From contig NZ_BMNB01000008.1 in assembly GCF_014646235.1 (NCBI RefSeq), forward strand, positions 124,001 through 188,000: a stretch of 64,000 bases of DNA, read 5' to 3'. The position numbers and the translations under genes were made by a program. The notes beneath the pieces are model-generated. The model made no database searches, was not told the origin of the DNA, and saw only the letters and a list, made by a program, of their open reading frames with translations. Below, piece by piece: positions 1 to 8,324 of this stretch; the first letter of the stretch is position 1; each line of letters begins with the position of its first letter. This DNA is from Micromonospora sonchi. GTDB lineage: Bacteria > Actinomycetota > Actinomycetes > Mycobacteriales > Micromonosporaceae.

Positions 1-1111
1 GCTTGGCTTTCACCGCGCCACAGCCCGAGCAAGTCTTCGATGAAGGGAACCAGCGGTCGGCTGTCACGAGTCGGCCGCCGTTCCATTCAGTCTTGTACGC
101 CAACTGCCGACGAACCTCGGCGAAACCGGCGTCGGCAATGTGCCGGGCCAACCTGCGGTTGCGCAGCATACCGGCCACATGCAGGTCTTCCACCACGATC
201 GTGCCGTGCTCGCGGGCGAGCCGGGTGGTGAGCTTGTGCAGGCCGTCACGACGCAGATTGCTCACGCGGGCATGCGCGCGGCCCAGCCGAGCCGATGCCC
301 GGACCCACCGCTGCGATGGACGCTGCCCGGTACGCCGGTCAGGGCCGATCTTCCGCGACACGGCACGACCGAGCCGGCGCAGCCGAGTCTGCGCGGCGCC
401 CAGGTGGCGCGGGTTGTCCACCAGCTCGCCGGTGGACAACACCGCCAGATGTGTGATCCCGATGTCCACACCAACCACCGAGCCGGACCGCGCCGGCCGC
501 TGTTGGGCGCGGTCGACCTCGACACAGAACGACACGTGCCACCGACCGCCATCGAGCCGGACGGTGGCGGACATGATCCGGGCGGTGCCGTTGTCGAGGC
601 GGCGGGCCAACTTGCGCGCCGACTCGTGCAGCTTCAGCCGCCCCAACCGAGGCAACACCACATGCTTACGGTCCGGCTCGACATGGATCGCGCCGGTGGT
701 AAACCGCACGCTCGGTATGGTGCGGCGGCGGGACTTGAACCGAGGAAACCCAACCGGGCGACCTTCTCGCTTGCCCGTGCGGGAGTCGGACCAGTTCTTC
801 AACCCGCGGGCGAGAGCATCCAGGCCGGTGTTGAACGCCTCCTTGGAACACTCCCGCCACCACGGCGCCACCTCGCCCTTCGCCGCGTTCCACGCCTTAC
901 GCAGCGCCGGCAGTGACCAGCCAACAGACGGAGTCAGCAACTCGTCCGCCACACCGTAGCTGCGTTCGGCCACGCGCTGGTCCATGACCGCCTTGACTCG
1001 GGCCAGCGCCCAGTTGTGCGCCACACGCGCCGCGCCCGCATGCGCCAATACCGCGCGTTCCTGCCCCGGCGTGAGGTCCAACGCGAACCGGTACGCCTGG
1101 ACCGCTTTCAC
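1..1111 (-). CDS. tnpB: TnpB family RNA-guided nuclease (IS605 OrfB/IS1341 type), partial at left edge
   Basis: The minus-strand frame from GTG at 1111 is open for 370 codons to the window edge, so the 3' end is missing. It reads as an OrfB/TnpB protein: N-terminal WED/REC-like region, then RuvC-I Asp at about residue 216 (GVDIGITHLAVLSTG), RuvC-II Glu at about 308 (IVVEDLHVAG) and the first CxxC of the zinc ribbon at 361-364 (CSGCG). The second CxxC and the RuvC-III Asp would lie outside the window. TnpB proteins are guide-RNA-directed DNA nucleases of IS200/IS605 elements. No tnpA is visible next to it, so a TnpB-only element is likely. The guide RNA would overlap the unseen 3' end. The start overlaps the stop of an interrupted upstream gene. 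Identity is well supported; activity is unknown. Confidence 0.9.
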   Translation of the reverse strand, partial: MKAVQAYRFALDLTPGQERAVLAHAGAARVAHNWALARVKAVMDQRVAERSYGVADELLTPSVGWSLPALRKAWNAAKGEVAPWWRECSKEAFNTGLDALARGLKNWSDSRTGKREGRPVGFPRFKSRRRTIPSVRFTTGAIHVEPDRKHVVLPRLGRLKLHESARKLARRLDNGTARIMSATVRLDGGRWHVSFCVEVDRAQQRPARSGSVVGVDIGITHLAVLSTGELVDNPRHLGAAQTRLRRLGRAVSRKIGPDRRTGQRPSQRWVRASARLGRAHARVSNLRRDGLHKLTTRLAREHGTIVVEDLHVAGMLRNRRLARHIADAGFAEVRRQLAYKTEWNGGRLVTADRWFPSSKTCSGCGAVKAK

Positions 1112-1269
1112 GCTCGATCCCCGGTGGCAGCGAGGTCCTGATACAGGGCAGTGGGGGACGGCACGATCAACCTTCCGTTGATCAGTTCGTACGGAAGGTC
1201 CTTCGGCAGGTCGCCGAGGTCGTCAACCGTCCACTCCGACCGCTCGGGCAGGATGGGCGCCACGGTCAT
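1108..1269 (-). pseudogene. Uma2-family (DUF820) endonuclease-like gene fragment, interrupted by the TnpB element
   Basis: ATG at 1269 has an excellent ribosome binding site (GGAGGGAGGAG) and opens a 53-residue product with the Uma2 N-terminal pattern: WTVDDL, then LPYELINGRLIVPSPT. Uma2 proteins are PD-(D/E)xK nuclease-fold proteins of about 180-200 residues, often multicopy in actinobacteria and of unclear role. Here the frame stops at 1108, overlapping the tnpB start, so only the first quarter remains. The simplest reading is insertion of the TnpB element into this gene near 1115-1145. The remainder of the gene, if any, would be left of base 1. Confidence 0.65.
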
Positions 1270-1335
1270 GACTCCTCCCTCCAGGGGCGGCATCACCCTA
1301 AGCGCCGACGAAACCACCCGCCGTCACCGACACGC

Positions 1336-2904
1336 TCAGCGAGGCTTGTCGCCCTTGCCGAGCTTGTTGAAGTCGATCTTCGGAAGCTTGAAGCCCGGCG
1401 GGAGGCCCTGACCGGCCGCCAGGTCCTCCGGGCTCAGCCCCGGCGGCAGCTGCGGCATGCCGCCCGGGAAGCCACCGGGCAGCCCGCCCTGCGCCCCGCG
1501 GGTGCCGGCGCCGCTGCGCGGCCGGCCGCCGCCCTTCGTGCCCTTGCGCTTGTTCTTCGGGCTCTTGGTGGCCTTGCGCCGGCCGCCGCCCGGAAGGCCC
1601 ATCATGCCGCCCATCTGCTTCATCATCTTCTGCGCGTCGGTGAAGCGGTTGAGCAGCTGGTTGACGTCCATCACGGTGACGCCGGAGCCGTTGGCGATGC
1701 GGGCCCGCCGGGAACCGTTGATGATCTTCGGGTTGGTGCGTTCGGCCGGGGTCATCGACCGGATGATCGCGGTGATCCGGTCGAAGTGCTTGTCGTCCAG
1801 CTCCGCGAGCTGGTCCTTGACCTGCCCCATGCCCGGCATCATGGCCAGCACGTTGGCGATCGGCCCCATCCGGCGTACCGCGATGAGCTGGTCGAGGAAG
1901 TCCTCCAGGGTGAACTGCTCGCCGCCCATCAGCTTGGCGGTCATCTTCTCCTTCTGATCGGTGTCGAAGGCCGCCTCGGCCTGCTCGATCAGAGTGAGGA
2001 CGTCGCCCATGCCGAGGATCCGGCTGGCCATCCGGTCGGGGTGGAAGACGTCGAAGTCCTCCAGCTTCTCGCCGGTGGAGGCGAACAGGATCGGCTGCCC
2101 GGTCACCTGCCGGACCGACAGCGCCGCGCCGCCCCGGGCGTCGCCGTCGAGCTTGGAGAGCACCACGCCGGTGATGCCGACGCCGTCGCGGAACGCCTCG
2201 GCGGTACGCACCGCGTCCTGGCCGACCATCGCGTCGATGACGAAGATGACCTCGTCCGGGTCGACCGCGTCGCGGATGTCGGCGGCCTGCTGCATCATCT
2301 CGGTGTCGACACCGAGCCGGCCGGCGGTGTCGACGATGACGACGTCCCGGGCGGCCCGTCGGGCGTGCTCGATCGAGGACTTCGCCACCTGCACCGGGTC
2401 GCCGACGCCGTTGCCGGGCTCCGGGGCGTACACCTCGACCCCGGCGCGGCCACCGAGCACCTGGAGCTGCCCGACGGCGTTGGGACGCTGGAGGTCGGCG
2501 GCGACCAGCAACGGCTGGTGCCCCTGGGCCTTGAGCCAGCGGGCCAGCTTGCCGGCGAGGGTGGTCTTGCCGGAGCCCTGGAGGCCGGCCAGCATGATCA
2601 CGGTCGGCGGCTGCTTGGCGAACTGGAGCCGACGCCCCTCGCCACCGAGGACGGCGACCAGCTCCTCGTTGACGATCTTGATGATCTGCTGGGCCGGGTT
2701 GAGCGCCTGGGAGACCTCCGCGCCGCGAGCCCGTTCCTTGACGTTCGTGATGAAGCCCTTGACGACCGGCAGCGCGACGTCGGCCTCCAGCAGCGCGAGG
2801 CGAATCTCGCGCGCCGTGGCGTCGATGTCGGCGTCGGTGAGGCGCCCCTTGCCGCGGAGCTTGGTGAAGATCCCGGAGAGGCGGTCACTCAAGGTGTCAA
2901 ACAC
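1336..2904 (-). CDS. ffh: Signal recognition particle protein Ffh
   Basis: Ffh is the SRP54 GTPase that binds SRP RNA and signal sequences and delivers ribosomes to FtsY at the membrane. The 522-residue product shows an N-domain helix bundle, a G domain with P-loop GLQGSGKT at about 107-114, DTAGR and TKLDGDARGG motifs, and a methionine-rich M domain (MMPGMG, MMKQMGGMMG) followed by a basic, Gly/Pro-rich C-terminal tail. GTG at 2904 is chosen because the family begins with the residues VFDTLSDRL. An ATG 33 bases upstream would add a non-conserved extension without a visible binding site. The receptor gene ftsY lies 6 kb away on the same strand. Confidence 0.95.
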   Translation of the reverse strand: MFDTLSDRLSGIFTKLRGKGRLTDADIDATAREIRLALLEADVALPVVKGFITNVKERARGAEVSQALNPAQQIIKIVNEELVAVLGGEGRRLQFAKQPPTVIMLAGLQGSGKTTLAGKLARWLKAQGHQPLLVAADLQRPNAVGQLQVLGGRAGVEVYAPEPGNGVGDPVQVAKSSIEHARRAARDVVIVDTAGRLGVDTEMMQQAADIRDAVDPDEVIFVIDAMVGQDAVRTAEAFRDGVGITGVVLSKLDGDARGGAALSVRQVTGQPILFASTGEKLEDFDVFHPDRMASRILGMGDVLTLIEQAEAAFDTDQKEKMTAKLMGGEQFTLEDFLDQLIAVRRMGPIANVLAMMPGMGQVKDQLAELDDKHFDRITAIIRSMTPAERTNPKIINGSRRARIANGSGVTVMDVNQLLNRFTDAQKMMKQMGGMMGLPGGGRRKATKSPKNKRKGTKGGGRPRSGAGTRGAQGGLPGGFPGGMPQLPPGLSPEDLAAGQGLPPGFKLPKIDFNKLGKGDKPR

Positions 2905-3071
2905 GCGAACATCCCGTTTGTCGTCTTCGGCGGGCACAGCGCGGACGCGCGGGTGTCGTCCAGCCCACCGCTAGCCTAGCCCGACGCCGCTCACCGAGCC
3001 CGGCCCAGCCGCTCCCCTTCCAGCGGCAGCGGGCCGGATCGCCCCGACGAGCGCCGGCGATCTCAGGGGGG

Positions 3072-4214
3072 TCAGCCGCCGACGTCGCTCGCCGACGGGG
3101 CATTGCCGCCGGGCGGTGCGGCAGGGGCAGTCTTCTTGGCCTTGCGGCTCTCCTTCAGGCAATCGTTCACGTACCGGGTGAGCTCCTCCATGATGGTGAG
3201 CACGTCGCCGGCTAGCAGGGGCAGACCGGTCATCCGGCCGTCGTCGGCGGATGAGGTGCCCGGCTCGGGCGCCAGTTTGCTGAGCCGGCGCCAGTCCTGG
3301 GGAAAACTGCGCAGGCTGCTCGGCCCCTTGGGATCCTTCTGCATGGCGGTCCAGATCTCCTCGGCCGCCTGGGGTATCGGCCGGCCCCGCAGCAACGCGG
3401 CGATGTCGACGGCGTCGCGGGCCCGCTTCTCGTCCCGGTCCGCCCCGGTGCGGCCGGAGAACGCCTTGATCTTGTCGGTGACGGCCCGATCAGCCGTGAC
3501 CACCCGCAGCGGAACCGTGGGTTCGTCCGCGGCCCAGCCGCCCTCCTGGATCACCGGCATGCGTCGGGATTCGGTGGGCACGGGCGCGAGCGTCACGCTG
3601 ACCTCCACGCCGCTGTAGGTCCCGCGCACCGTGGTGTCGGTGATCGAGGAGGCATCGATCACCGAACCGATGCTGGCCAGGATGTCCTGCCGCTGCTGTT
3701 TGGCCCGCGCCCGCTCGTCGGCGTTCGTGGCGACCAGGAGGCCGCCCACATCGACGCGCAGGTCCAGATCGTGCACGCCGCGCACCTGCTCCCCGGCGGC
3801 GACCCCGGCGCCGCCACCGAGACTCACCTGGGCCTTCAGCCCGAACACGTCCCGGATCAAACCCTCGATGAGCGGCTCGAGATGGGCGGCCGTGCCCATC
3901 CGGAACTCCGACTCCGCATCGACCCAGGGTGCCCGCTGAACGGCGAGCACCGGCGCGCCACCCGCGACGAGCGAACGGTCGGCGCCGCCGGCGTCCGCGA
4001 GCGTCTGCCCGGCATCGTCCGCCAACACGCGTCCGACGGCCGCGTTGCCGGCCAGCCGTTGCAGGGCCAGGATCCGCTGCGCTACGCCCGTGGCGCTCCC
4101 GCCGCCTGCCGAAGCGGCATCGGCAGGCTCCCTCGTTCGGGGTAGCGCCGTCCGGAGTTGGATCACCTGACGTTGCGACCGATCCGGCGGGGACGGGTGC
4201 TGGTGTGCGTGCAA
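3072..4214 (-). CDS. Putative injection-system-associated nucleotidyltransferase-like protein (LQRLAGNAAV motif)
   Basis: The 380-residue product has no family I can name with certainty. Residues 51-60 read LQRLAGNAAV, a motif common near the N-terminus of actinobacterial proteins linked to extracellular contractile injection systems (often with DUF4157), and VQRAPW follows at 92-97. A second part looks like an AbiEii/MNT-type nucleotidyltransferase: GVHDLDLRV with Asp149 and Asp151, and a distal block TDKIKAFSGR ... RDAVDIAALL (247-275). The N-terminus is polar and His-rich; the C-terminus is Lys/Pro/Ala-rich. TTG at 4214 is preferred because GGGAGG lies six bases before it; GTG at 4271 is an alternative. 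It overlaps the aberrant end of glnD and is followed by ffh. Function as cargo or toxin is inference. Confidence 0.7.
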   Translation of the reverse strand: MHAHQHPSPPDRSQRQVIQLRTALPRTREPADAASAGGGSATGVAQRILALQRLAGNAAVGRVLADDAGQTLADAGGADRSLVAGGAPVLAVQRAPWVDAESEFRMGTAAHLEPLIEGLIRDVFGLKAQVSLGGGAGVAAGEQVRGVHDLDLRVDVGGLLVATNADERARAKQQRQDILASIGSVIDASSITDTTVRGTYSGVEVSVTLAPVPTESRRMPVIQEGGWAADEPTVPLRVVTADRAVTDKIKAFSGRTGADRDEKRARDAVDIAALLRGRPIPQAAEEIWTAMQKDPKGPSSLRSFPQDWRRLSKLAPEPGTSSADDGRMTGLPLLAGDVLTIMEELTRYVNDCLKESRKAKKTAPAAPPGGNAPSASDVGG

Positions 4215-5599
4215 GGAGTACCTCCCGGGCTGCTCGGTGAGTTCGCGCTCAGGCAGCATGCGGTGCGGCACGAAGGCGCGTTCGGCTGTCTCTCAGCATC
4301 GCGCGTACGTGACTCGACCGGAAGGACCTGCGGGACATCCCGGTCTGCCCGCACCGGTGCTCCTCGGTGCCCATGGTCGTTGCCCCCCTCCTTACACCGC
4401 AGCGACGACAGCGGCTTCAAGGCGGGCACGCTCGCCGTCGGCGGGTCAGGCACGACGCCGGTGTCGAGGGTGGTTCGCACCCGGCCGACCAGTTCGCCGA
4501 CCAGTCGGCCCTTCCAGTCCGACCAGGCGGCCGGGCCGGTGGCGGCGGCATCGGCGCGGACCAGCGCGTACAGCAGGTCGAGGGTGGTGGTGTCGCCGAC
4601 CGCCTCGGCCACCCGGGCGATGGCGGTGCGGGCCAGCACCAGTTCGCCGTCGTGCTCGACCACGTCCCGGGCGACGGGCCGGCGCACCGGTCGCCTGGCG
4701 GCGCCCCGGCAGCGACCGGAGCGCAGCCGGTCGGCGGAACGGAAGGCGTCGTCCAGGGCATGACTGACGGTCCGGGCGTCGCCGGCCACCCGGCGCAGCA
4801 ACGCGTCGCCGTCGCCGCCCGATCCGGCGGGTGCGGACTGGCGCAGGCCGAGCAGGGCGGCCACCCCGGCGCGTTCCTGGGCGAGCAGCCGGTCGACCCG
4901 CCGGCCGACCTGCTGGTGCAGCGCGTCGCGGGTGTCCAGCAGCCGCAACTGCGCGGCGTGTACGGCGGGTCGCAGCGCGTCGGTGATCCCGGCGAGCGCG
5001 ATGGCCCGCAGGATCCCGACGTCGCGCAGGCCGCCAGCGGCCTCCTTGAGGTCGCCCTCGAGCAGGAACGCCAGCTCGCCGTGGGCCTGCCAGCGAGCGA
5101 CCGTGCTCTGGCGCAACGGAGCCAGTTGGCGTACGGCGGTGCGCCGCCAGTGGTCGGTGGCGCTGCGGAGCAGGGTGTCGGCCAGGTCGGGGTCGCCGGC
5201 CACGAGCCGGGCGTCGAGCAGCCCGAGGGCCACCTTGACGTCGTCCCGGGCCACCGACAGCGCCTCGGCGACGGTGCGCACCGAGTGGTCGAGCCGCAGG
5301 CCGGCGTCCCAGATCGGGTACCACAGCTCGGCGGCGAGTTCGTCGATCCCGGGCACTCCGGCGTGCACCAGCACCAGGTCGAGATCGCCGTGGGGGGCGC
5401 ACTGCCGCCGGCCCAACCCGCCGACCACGAGCAGCGCGACGCCGGCCCGGTCCGGCGCCAGCCGGGCCAGCCAGGCGTCGTAGGCGTCCGCCCGGGCCCG
5501 GCGCGCCGTCGCACCGATCCCCGCCGATACGCCGACGACTTCGTTGACCAGCACCGCGTGCCGGGGTTCCCGGGCCCGCCTGCTGGTCGACGAGGTCAT
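4163..5599 (-). CDS. glnD: Degenerate PII uridylyl/adenylyltransferase GlnD: HD domain missing, C-terminus replaced
   Basis: GlnD modifies PII according to nitrogen status and normally has about 770-890 residues: nucleotidyltransferase, HD phosphohydrolase and two ACT domains. This 478-codon frame keeps the N-terminal transferase part (GGLGRRQCAPHGDLDLVL, Asp72 and Asp74), but the usual E-L and S before the aspartates are changed to Q-C and G. At about residue 324 (base 4630) the sequence passes from the end of the transferase region (EHDGELVLAR) straight into sequence that normally follows the HD domain (VAEAVGD ... ADAAATGPAAWSDWKG). No HD motif is present. After about residue 400 the frame continues as non-GlnD, Arg/Pro-rich sequence through the start of the next gene. 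ATG 5599 lies 12 bases after glnB. It may be non-functional or transferase-only. Confidence 0.75.
   Translation of the reverse strand: MTSSTSRRAREPRHAVLVNEVVGVSAGIGATARRARADAYDAWLARLAPDRAGVALLVVGGLGRRQCAPHGDLDLVLVHAGVPGIDELAAELWYPIWDAGLRLDHSVRTVAEALSVARDDVKVALGLLDARLVAGDPDLADTLLRSATDHWRRTAVRQLAPLRQSTVARWQAHGELAFLLEGDLKEAAGGLRDVGILRAIALAGITDALRPAVHAAQLRLLDTRDALHQQVGRRVDRLLAQERAGVAALLGLRQSAPAGSGGDGDALLRRVAGDARTVSHALDDAFRSADRLRSGRCRGAARRPVRRPVARDVVEHDGELVLARTAIARVAEAVGDTTTLDLLYALVRADAAATGPAAWSDWKGRLVGELVGRVRTTLDTGVVPDPPTASVPALKPLSSLRCKEGGNDHGHRGAPVRADRDVPQVLPVESRTRDAERQPNAPSCRTACCLSANSPSSPGGTPCTHTSTRPRRIGRNVR
4249..4374 (-). CDS. Possible 41-residue leader ORF before the nucleotidyltransferase-like gene
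   Basis: ATG at 4374 is preceded, with 8-9 bases spacing, by one of the strongest Shine-Dalgarno sequences in the window (AAGGAGGGGGG). The product is 41 residues, basic and without recognised similarity. It stops 35 bases before the preferred TTG start of the next gene, so it could be a translational leader for that gene. It lies inside the non-homologous tail of the glnD frame, in another frame. The binding site may instead be a relic of the rearrangement, so the call is tentative. Confidence 0.3.
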   Translation of the reverse strand: MGTEEHRCGQTGMSRRSFRSSHVRAMLRDSRTRLRAAPHAA

Positions 5600-5611
5600 T
5601 GGGTGCTGTTC

Positions 5612-5974
<363 letters not shown>

Positions 5975-7297
5975 TTAGCCGGCGACCTTCTCGCTCACCG
6001 GTTCGGTGGGCTTCGACCTCGGCGCCGCCGCGGCGGCGATGCCCGCCGCAACGAACGCACCGCCGCTACCCGTGGAGCTGAACTCGTACGCGCTCTCCGC
6101 GTGCTCGGCGTTGTCGATGCCCTCGACCTCGGCGTCGGCGCTGGCGCGGAAACCGATCGTCTTCTCGATCGCGAAGCCGATGACGTACGCGACCACGAAC
6201 GAGTAGACCAGCACCGCGACCACCCCGACCGCCTGAAGGCCCAGCAGCCCGATGCCGCCGCCGTAGAGCAGGCCGTCGTTGCCCGCGCCGGCCAGCACCT
6301 CGATGGCCAGGAAGCCGATGAGCAGCGAGCCGAGGATGCCGCCGACCATGTGCACCGCCACCACGTCGAGCGAGTCGTCGTACGTGAAGCGGTACTTCAG
6401 GCCGACCGCGAGCGCGCAGACCGCACCGACGATCACCCCGAGGGCGATCGCGCCCAGCGGCTCCAGGAAGGCGCAGGCCGGGGTGATGCCGACCAGGCCG
6501 GAGATCGCGCCGGAGGCCGCACCGAGGGTGGTCGGCCTGCCGTCGCGGAGCCACTCGACCACGATCCAGCCGAGCACGGCGGCGGCCGCGGCCACCTGCG
6601 TGTTGATCAGCGAGACGGCGGCGGCCCCGTCGGCCGCACCCGCCGAGCCGGCGTTGAAGCCGAACCAGCCGAACCACAGCAGCGCCGCACCGAGCAGCAC
6701 CATCGGCAGGTTGTGCGGCTTGAACTTGTCCTTCGGCCAGCCCACCCGGCGGCCGAGCACGAGCGCCAAGGCGAGCGCCGCGGCGCCGGCGTTGATGTGC
6801 ACCGCAGTGCCGCCGGCGAAGTCGAGCACGCCCAACTCGCCGATCCAGCCGCCGCCCCAGACCCAGTGCGCGACCGGAAAGTAGACCAGGGTGGCCCAGA
6901 CGCCGACGAAGAGCAGCCACGGGCCGAACCTGGCCCGATCGGCGATCGCGCCGCTGATCAGCGCGACCGTGATCACGGCGAACATCAGCTGGAAGCCGGC
7001 GAACAGCAGGTCGGGGATGCCGCCCTCGGCGCCGCTGGTCAGCATGCCGCGCAGACCCGCGGCGGAGAGATCACCGGTGATCCCGCCGATGTCATCGCCG
7101 AACGCGATGCTGTAGCCGTAGAACACCCACAGCAGGCTGACCAGGCCGATCGCCCCGAAGCTCATCATCATCATGTTGAGCACGGACTTCGATCGCGTCA
7201 TGCCGCCGTAGAACAGCGCCAGGCCGGGCGTCATGAGCAACACCAGGGCGGCAGAAGTCAAAATCCAGGCGGTGGCACCAGAATTGAGTTCCGGCAC
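5975..7297 (-). CDS. amt: Ammonium transporter Amt/AmtB
   Basis: A 440-residue integral membrane ammonium channel. GTG at 7297, with GAGAGGAGG upstream, gives the usual start VPELNSGATAWIL. Conserved Amt features are visible: LFYGGM in TM1, GFNAGSAG, the pore histidines in AVHINAGAAALAL and VAVHMVGGILGS, and about eleven hydrophobic segments. The soluble C-terminal tail contains GIDNAEHAESAYEF, typical of actinobacterial Amt. It is the first gene of the amt-glnB-glnD operon, and a GlnR-type box lies about 110-150 bases upstream of its start. Confidence 0.96.
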   Translation of the reverse strand: MPELNSGATAWILTSAALVLLMTPGLALFYGGMTRSKSVLNMMMMSFGAIGLVSLLWVFYGYSIAFGDDIGGITGDLSAAGLRGMLTSGAEGGIPDLLFAGFQLMFAVITVALISGAIADRARFGPWLLFVGVWATLVYFPVAHWVWGGGWIGELGVLDFAGGTAVHINAGAAALALALVLGRRVGWPKDKFKPHNLPMVLLGAALLWFGWFGFNAGSAGAADGAAAVSLINTQVAAAAAVLGWIVVEWLRDGRPTTLGAASGAISGLVGITPACAFLEPLGAIALGVIVGAVCALAVGLKYRFTYDDSLDVVAVHMVGGILGSLLIGFLAIEVLAGAGNDGLLYGGGIGLLGLQAVGVVAVLVYSFVVAYVIGFAIEKTIGFRASADAEVEGIDNAEHAESAYEFSSTGSGGAFVAAGIAAAAAPRSKPTEPVSEKVAG

Positions 7298-7408
7298 GCT
7301 GCCTCCTCTCGGGTTGTCTTCCCTCCCTCCCGGCATCGTGCGGCATCGCCCGTACGCCGGTTGGGCGGAAGCCTGATCGGCGGCTGTTTCACCCAGGGTC
7401 CCCGGCCG

Positions 7409-7445
7409 GTTTCCGAACCGTGACGGGTTGTTTCGGACGTGTGAA
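7409..7445 (-). promoter_or_regulatory. GlnR box upstream of amt-glnB-glnD
   Basis: Read on the minus strand the site is TTCAC-n6-GAAAC-n5-GTCAC-n6-GAAAC, close to the GlnR consensus gTnAC-n6-GaAAC repeated twice. On the plus strand the elements are GTTTC 7409-7413, GTGAC 7420-7424, GTTTC 7430-7434 and GTGAA 7441-7445. GlnR is the global nitrogen regulator of actinobacteria and activates amtB-glnK-glnD in Streptomyces. The position, 110-150 bases before the amt start, fits. A weaker GTTTC-n6-GGTCC pair lies at 7386-7401. Confidence 0.75.
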
Positions 7446-7454
7446 GAATATGGA

Positions 7455-8243
7455 TCAGCGCAGGGCGTCCTCGAGGACCTGCCGTTCGTAGTCGATCAGC
7501 CGCAGGTCCCGCATCGGCCGGCGCAGGTGCCCCTTGTGCACGATCCGGACGAAGGCCGGTTCCCCGGCGGCGGCCATCCGGCGGATGCCCTCGACGTGGT
7601 CCACGATCCGCTTTCGGATGGTCCGGATCAGCCGGTGCCGGTCGCGGGGGATGAGCCCGTACTTGTCGGCGAAGAGACGCAGCCGGCGCGGACGGTCGGG
7701 GTGCTTCCAGCCCAGGGTGATCGAGTCCCGGTCGGAGAAGATCGGCACCCAGGTCCAGGCCGCGTACGCCACGTCGTAGATCCGCGCCCCGGGTGAGGCG
7801 AGGTCGAAGTCGATGAGCCCGAGGGTGCCGTCCGGTCGCCAGATCACGTTGTGCGGCGCGGCGTCGTGATGGCAGATGACCTCGGTGTCCGGCGGCGGCG
7901 GCCCGAACGAGCGCCACACCGCCTGCGGTGGCGGGACGAAGCCGTACTGGGCGTCGTGGAACATGCGCAGCATGGTGGCGACGGTGGCCAGCGCCTCGTC
8001 GGTCACCCAGTGCGGGGCCAGCGGGTACTGCCCACACTCGCCCTCCAGGTACGACAGCACCTCGCGGTTGCGCTCGTCCATGCCCAGCGCGCGGGGAGCG
8101 CCGGTGAACCCGACGTACTCCAGGTGGCGGAGCAGGGCGTGCACCGACGGGGTCCAGGGTCCGGCGTTGCGCCGGACCGTGTCGCCCACCCGGACGACGG
8201 TGCTCACGTTCCCGCCGTGCAGGGGGATCTCCTGCGAAGTCAC
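7455..8243 (-). CDS. Aminoglycoside phosphotransferase-family protein
   Basis: A kinase-fold protein of the APH/choline kinase family. The catalytic loop is CHHDAAPHNVIW and the metal-binding segment is GLIDFDLASPGARIYDVAYA. The substrate is unknown; many actinobacterial members are orphan small-molecule kinases. GTG at 8243 (262 residues) is chosen because sequence before it is unlike the family and GGGAG lies upstream. A GTG at 8318 in the same frame would extend the protein by 25 residues and start 7 bases after ftsY. It follows ftsY on the same strand and may be co-transcribed. Confidence 0.8.
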   Translation of the reverse strand: MTSQEIPLHGGNVSTVVRVGDTVRRNAGPWTPSVHALLRHLEYVGFTGAPRALGMDERNREVLSYLEGECGQYPLAPHWVTDEALATVATMLRMFHDAQYGFVPPPQAVWRSFGPPPPDTEVICHHDAAPHNVIWRPDGTLGLIDFDLASPGARIYDVAYAAWTWVPIFSDRDSITLGWKHPDRPRRLRLFADKYGLIPRDRHRLIRTIRKRIVDHVEGIRRMAAAGEPAFVRIVHKGHLRRPMRDLRLIDYERQVLEDALR

Positions 8244-8324
8244 GTACGGTCTCCCGAGGCGCTGCGACGGGTGGCTCGGGTCGCGCCAGCCCGCGTACGC
8301 GCGATCTTCTCTGGTCACCCGAGG

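Noticed and set aside
3..959. 318-residue plus-strand ORF and a 258-residue ORF in another frame at the left edge
   Set aside because: Both are Arg/Pro-rich with no family match and lie antisense to a convincing TnpB frame with RuvC and zinc-ribbon motifs.
1786..2979. 397-residue plus-strand ORF over ffh
   Set aside because: Antisense to ffh, low-complexity composition, no binding site or motif.
4163..5599. Sequencing frameshift as the cause of the short glnD
   Set aside because: The HD-domain sequence is not found in any other frame of the interval; there are too few bases between the flanking conserved parts, so a deletion fits better.
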